This document shows positions 17,891 to 20,099 of a DNA stretch of 20,099 bases, piece after piece. The position numbers and the translations under genes are program-made. The notes beneath the pieces were generated by a model that saw nothing but the letters and a program-made list of their open reading frames with translations, ran no database searches and was not told where the DNA came from. Every line of letters starts with the position of its first letter. The first letter of the stretch is position 1. Source of the DNA: Nemertoderma westbladi (taxonomy: Eukaryota > Xenacoelomorpha > Nemertodermatida > Nemertodermatidae); contig JAUCBJ010000585.1 in the NCBI GenBank assembly GCA_032718475.1, forward strand, positions 1-20,099. Reading direction: 5' to 3'.

Positions 17891-18079
17891 ATTTGTAAAT
17901 AGCTTAACAATATTTTTATTTTAGAGTACCGGTACGGTAATCTGGTAAATACAGTAGGCCCCTACTGCCCTGGCCCTAGGCTAATAATATTTTAATTTTA
18001 ATAGTAATTTTAATACTTCAGTACTTGAGCTATGAAAACTTTGAATTTGTAAATAGCTTAACAATATTTTTATTTTAGA
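17891..18079 (+). repeat. Pair of 35-bp direct repeats 154 bp apart
   Basis: ATTTGTAAATAGCTTAACAA plus 15 more bases (TATTTTTATTTTAGA) occurs identically at 17891-17925 and 18045-18079. A second shared word, TAGTAATTTTAATACTT followed by GAGCTATGAA, occurs near 18003 and 18220. This indicates a local, partly decayed duplication. Confidence 0.85.
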
Positions 18080-19134
18080 CTGTCAGACTGTTAGAGTAGG
18101 CTGGTTGGCCTAATAGCCTACTGCAGTACTGTAATACCGGTAGCGGGTAGGCAGGCCCTAAATACAGTAATATTATACAGTTATATTAGGCTGTCAGGCC
18201 TATAACTGTATAATAGCCTAGCCTAGTAATTTTAATACTTGAGCTATGAATACCGGTATGTAAATAGATAGCCTAACTGCCTAATAGGCCTACTGTAATA
18301 TGATAGCCAGATAGCCTACTGTGATAACAGATAACAACTAAGACTGTAAGACAGTGGACGGTAGGCTAGGCTGGTAGGAGTAGGTATTTCTGTATTTTAG
18401 ATAGGACCTACCTCTGTAGGCCTACCTATTTTATTGGTCATCATCTTGTAAATTGCCAGGGACTAACAAACGGTGCTGTCTGTGACTTTGTGACTTAGGC
18501 CTGTAGCCTACTCATTCTGTCATTGCCTTAAATCAGTAAATTTACTTTCAGATTTCACTATCCAGCTATCAGACTATACCAGTCTGCCAGTATACTGGCT
18601 GGGGCTGACCGGTACCGGTACCCTACTGCCCAATAATATCTTTGTATTGTACAATCATGTAAATTTAATTTATGTTGAGTAGTTGAGTTGACTTCCTGAC
18701 TTGGAAAAGAAAATCAATCAAACAATCAATCAATAGGCCTAGCTCTACCAACCTGCCAATGCAGTGCCAACCAGTGTTTTAGTGTCTGGGTAATATAAAT
18801 TTTTTAAACTGTTTTAAACAATTCTTACTGCTATTGTACTAACAATACTCACTCCTATTGGCTCCAGAAGTCGAGAAAATACTGCCAAGTTCCTAAATCT
18901 AATTGATCTAGACTTTGTTGATGACTTAGGAGTACTCTCAGAATCACTAGAGGAATCCCAACGGCCCCTCAGCTCATTAGGACACGTTCGTGGGGCCTTC
19001 GCGCAGCACGAGGTCCAGTTATGAGATACAAATTAAAATTAAGCGACTGTATCACAAAATCAGGTTTTGAGAAATTTACCCACACCACCAATCAATCAAA
19101 GAAAGGGGGACAGTACGTGTTCACCCCTTTTAAT

Positions 19135-19151
19135 CCCCCCCCCCCCCCCCC
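19135..19151. repeat. Poly-C homopolymer (17 C)
   Basis: A run of 17 C bases preceded by TTTTAAT. It is the second of three long C runs in the window. Confidence 0.9.
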
Positions 19152-19329
19152 ACCCTTCTCAACCACCAATACATAACCGTGACATCTACCACCCACGGAA
19201 GGGTAGAACGAACTTATTTCCAATCGCACGTTAAATATGCAAAGCCAGGTGGTGTATATGAATATAATCAACGCCGTACTCGTCTTAATTATTATAAGCG
19301 TCGTTCAATCGTTGCGCTCGTCCAGAGTA

Positions 19330-20099
19330 AGGGGCCGTCCAAGTATGACGTCTGCACTTTTCCCCAAAATGTTGACCCCCTCCCTCCCCTAAATCAGATG
19401 TCATCAGATAGGCGTTGACCCCCCCCCCCCCCCCCCCCCTCCCCTAAATCAGATTTAAAAAAAATTTGTAATAAACTATTATATTATGACTGTATGAATA
19501 TTATTTATAATCACTTGTAAACCCATGTCAACTCTGTTCATAAATCTTAAAGTTACCGGTAACAAAATTGTTCTATTTGTACTGAACTACAGTATCATTT
19601 GTATAAAAGCACCAGTTCAGTGAGTAATATAATGTGTAAAGTAAATATGTTTATTTGTGCTATATCAAATTTATACATATTAAATTAAATATGTTATTCT
19701 TGTAAATCATGCTAGGGACTGATTCTTTCCTCAATCAAATTAGGAATTCTAGAATTGTAGTACATGTAGTCTCTAACTAATGTCATAATACGCTTAGGAT
19801 TAATGTTTCATTTTCAGGCGAACCCCGGTACCGCAGTACCCCAGTAGCACGCGTCCCAATCACTGAAACATGGTGACTGGTGACTGAAACAGAAGGTCGT
19901 GCTACGGGCCTTCGAAGTTCGAACAATTAAAATAGGCAAGCTATTTACTCTTCTGCTATATCTCTTCTAGCACCTATAAATGAACATGCTGACATCAGAT
20001 TTTGGCTGACCCCCTCCCCTCCCCTCATCAGCACGTCATCAGATTTTCCCAACCCCCCTCTCCCCCCAAAAGTGCTGACGTCATACTTGGACGGCCCCT
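19330..20099. mobile_element. MITE with 32-bp TIRs, right end at the window edge
   Basis: AGGGGCCGTCCAAGTATGAC followed by GTCTGCACTTTT (19330-19361) is the inverse, with one mismatch, of 20068-20099. The element is about 770 bp. Inside the left arm is a C-rich segment with CCCCTCCCTCCCCTAAATCAGAT, mirrored loosely by a C-rich segment before the right arm, and TCATCAGAT words occur near both ends. No transposase is encoded. Target duplication and exact termini cannot be checked, because the window stops at the last arm base. The superfamily is not assigned. Confidence 0.8.
19419..19439. repeat. Poly-C homopolymer (21 C) inside the terminal MITE
   Basis: A run of 21 C bases, flanked by CCCCTAAATCAGAT on the right. 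A shorter copy of the same context without the long run is at about 19376-19399, so the long run looks like slippage expansion of an existing C tract. Confidence 0.9.

Larger units (their letters stand above)
17104..19329. other. Gene-free stretch rich in AGGCCT and ACCGGT palindromes
   Basis: No coding exon, RNA gene or intact element was recognised over 2.2 kb. The sequence is AT-rich and punctuated by many TAGGCCTA- and TACCGGTA-type palindromes, CAGTA/TACTG words, a pair of 35-bp direct repeats and a poly-C run. Short open frames lack family features. Confidence 0.5.

Overview
The window is eukaryotic nuclear DNA from an animal, most likely a marine invertebrate and possibly a deuterostome. 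The species cannot be named from sequence alone. The evidence is two spliced exons of an axonemal-type dynein heavy chain, a complete animal-type PIWI protein, a piggyBac transposase relic, several miniature DNA transposons, and AT-rich intergenic or intronic DNA whose right half is rich in AGGCCT and ACCGGT palindromes.

Layout. Positions 1-1395 hold two consecutive plus-strand exons (244-346 and 1171-1395) of a dynein heavy chain, with good GT/AG borders and compatible phase. Six bases into the next intron begins the first of three same-orientation copies (1402-2667, 2804-4065, 4103-5949) of a Helentron/HINE-like non-autonomous element. Each copy has a 5' hairpin, inverted subterminal repeats, a 3' palindromic hairpin and a core of ~150-bp monomers. 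Every monomer border is a 14-bp palindrome that resembles an RFX X-box, and the monomers form a three-step higher-order repeat of about 456 bp.

Positions 5950-9706 have no recognisable gene. They contain a long imperfect hairpin, a 310-bp MITE between TTAA repeats, a 36-bp tandem repeat and the probable 3' flank of the next gene. Positions 9707-12538 (minus strand) are an intact, intronless, GC-rich 943-codon PIWI-clade Argonaute gene with PAZ, MID and PIWI domains and the slicer tetrad. Upstream of it are a perfect 22-bp palindrome and an inverted repeat with ~90-bp arms.

Positions 13432-15645 hold a piggyBac element with a TTAA-CCCTTGTG 5' end. Its transposase keeps the DDD triad and cysteine-rich tail but is broken by two frameshifts and a stop; its 3' end was not found. 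Positions 16166-17103 are a probable non-autonomous transposon with 17-bp terminal inverted repeats and a 10-bp direct repeat on each side. The window ends inside or exactly at the end of another MITE (19330-20099) with 32-bp inverted arms.

I did not find the next dynein exon, so the PIWI gene and all the transposons may be nested in one very large dynein intron (over 18 kb), or the dynein gene may be interrupted here. The most notable points are the regular X-box-like arrays inside a ciliary motor gene, the element starting next to its splice donor, and an intact single-exon PIWI gene surrounded by transposon relics.
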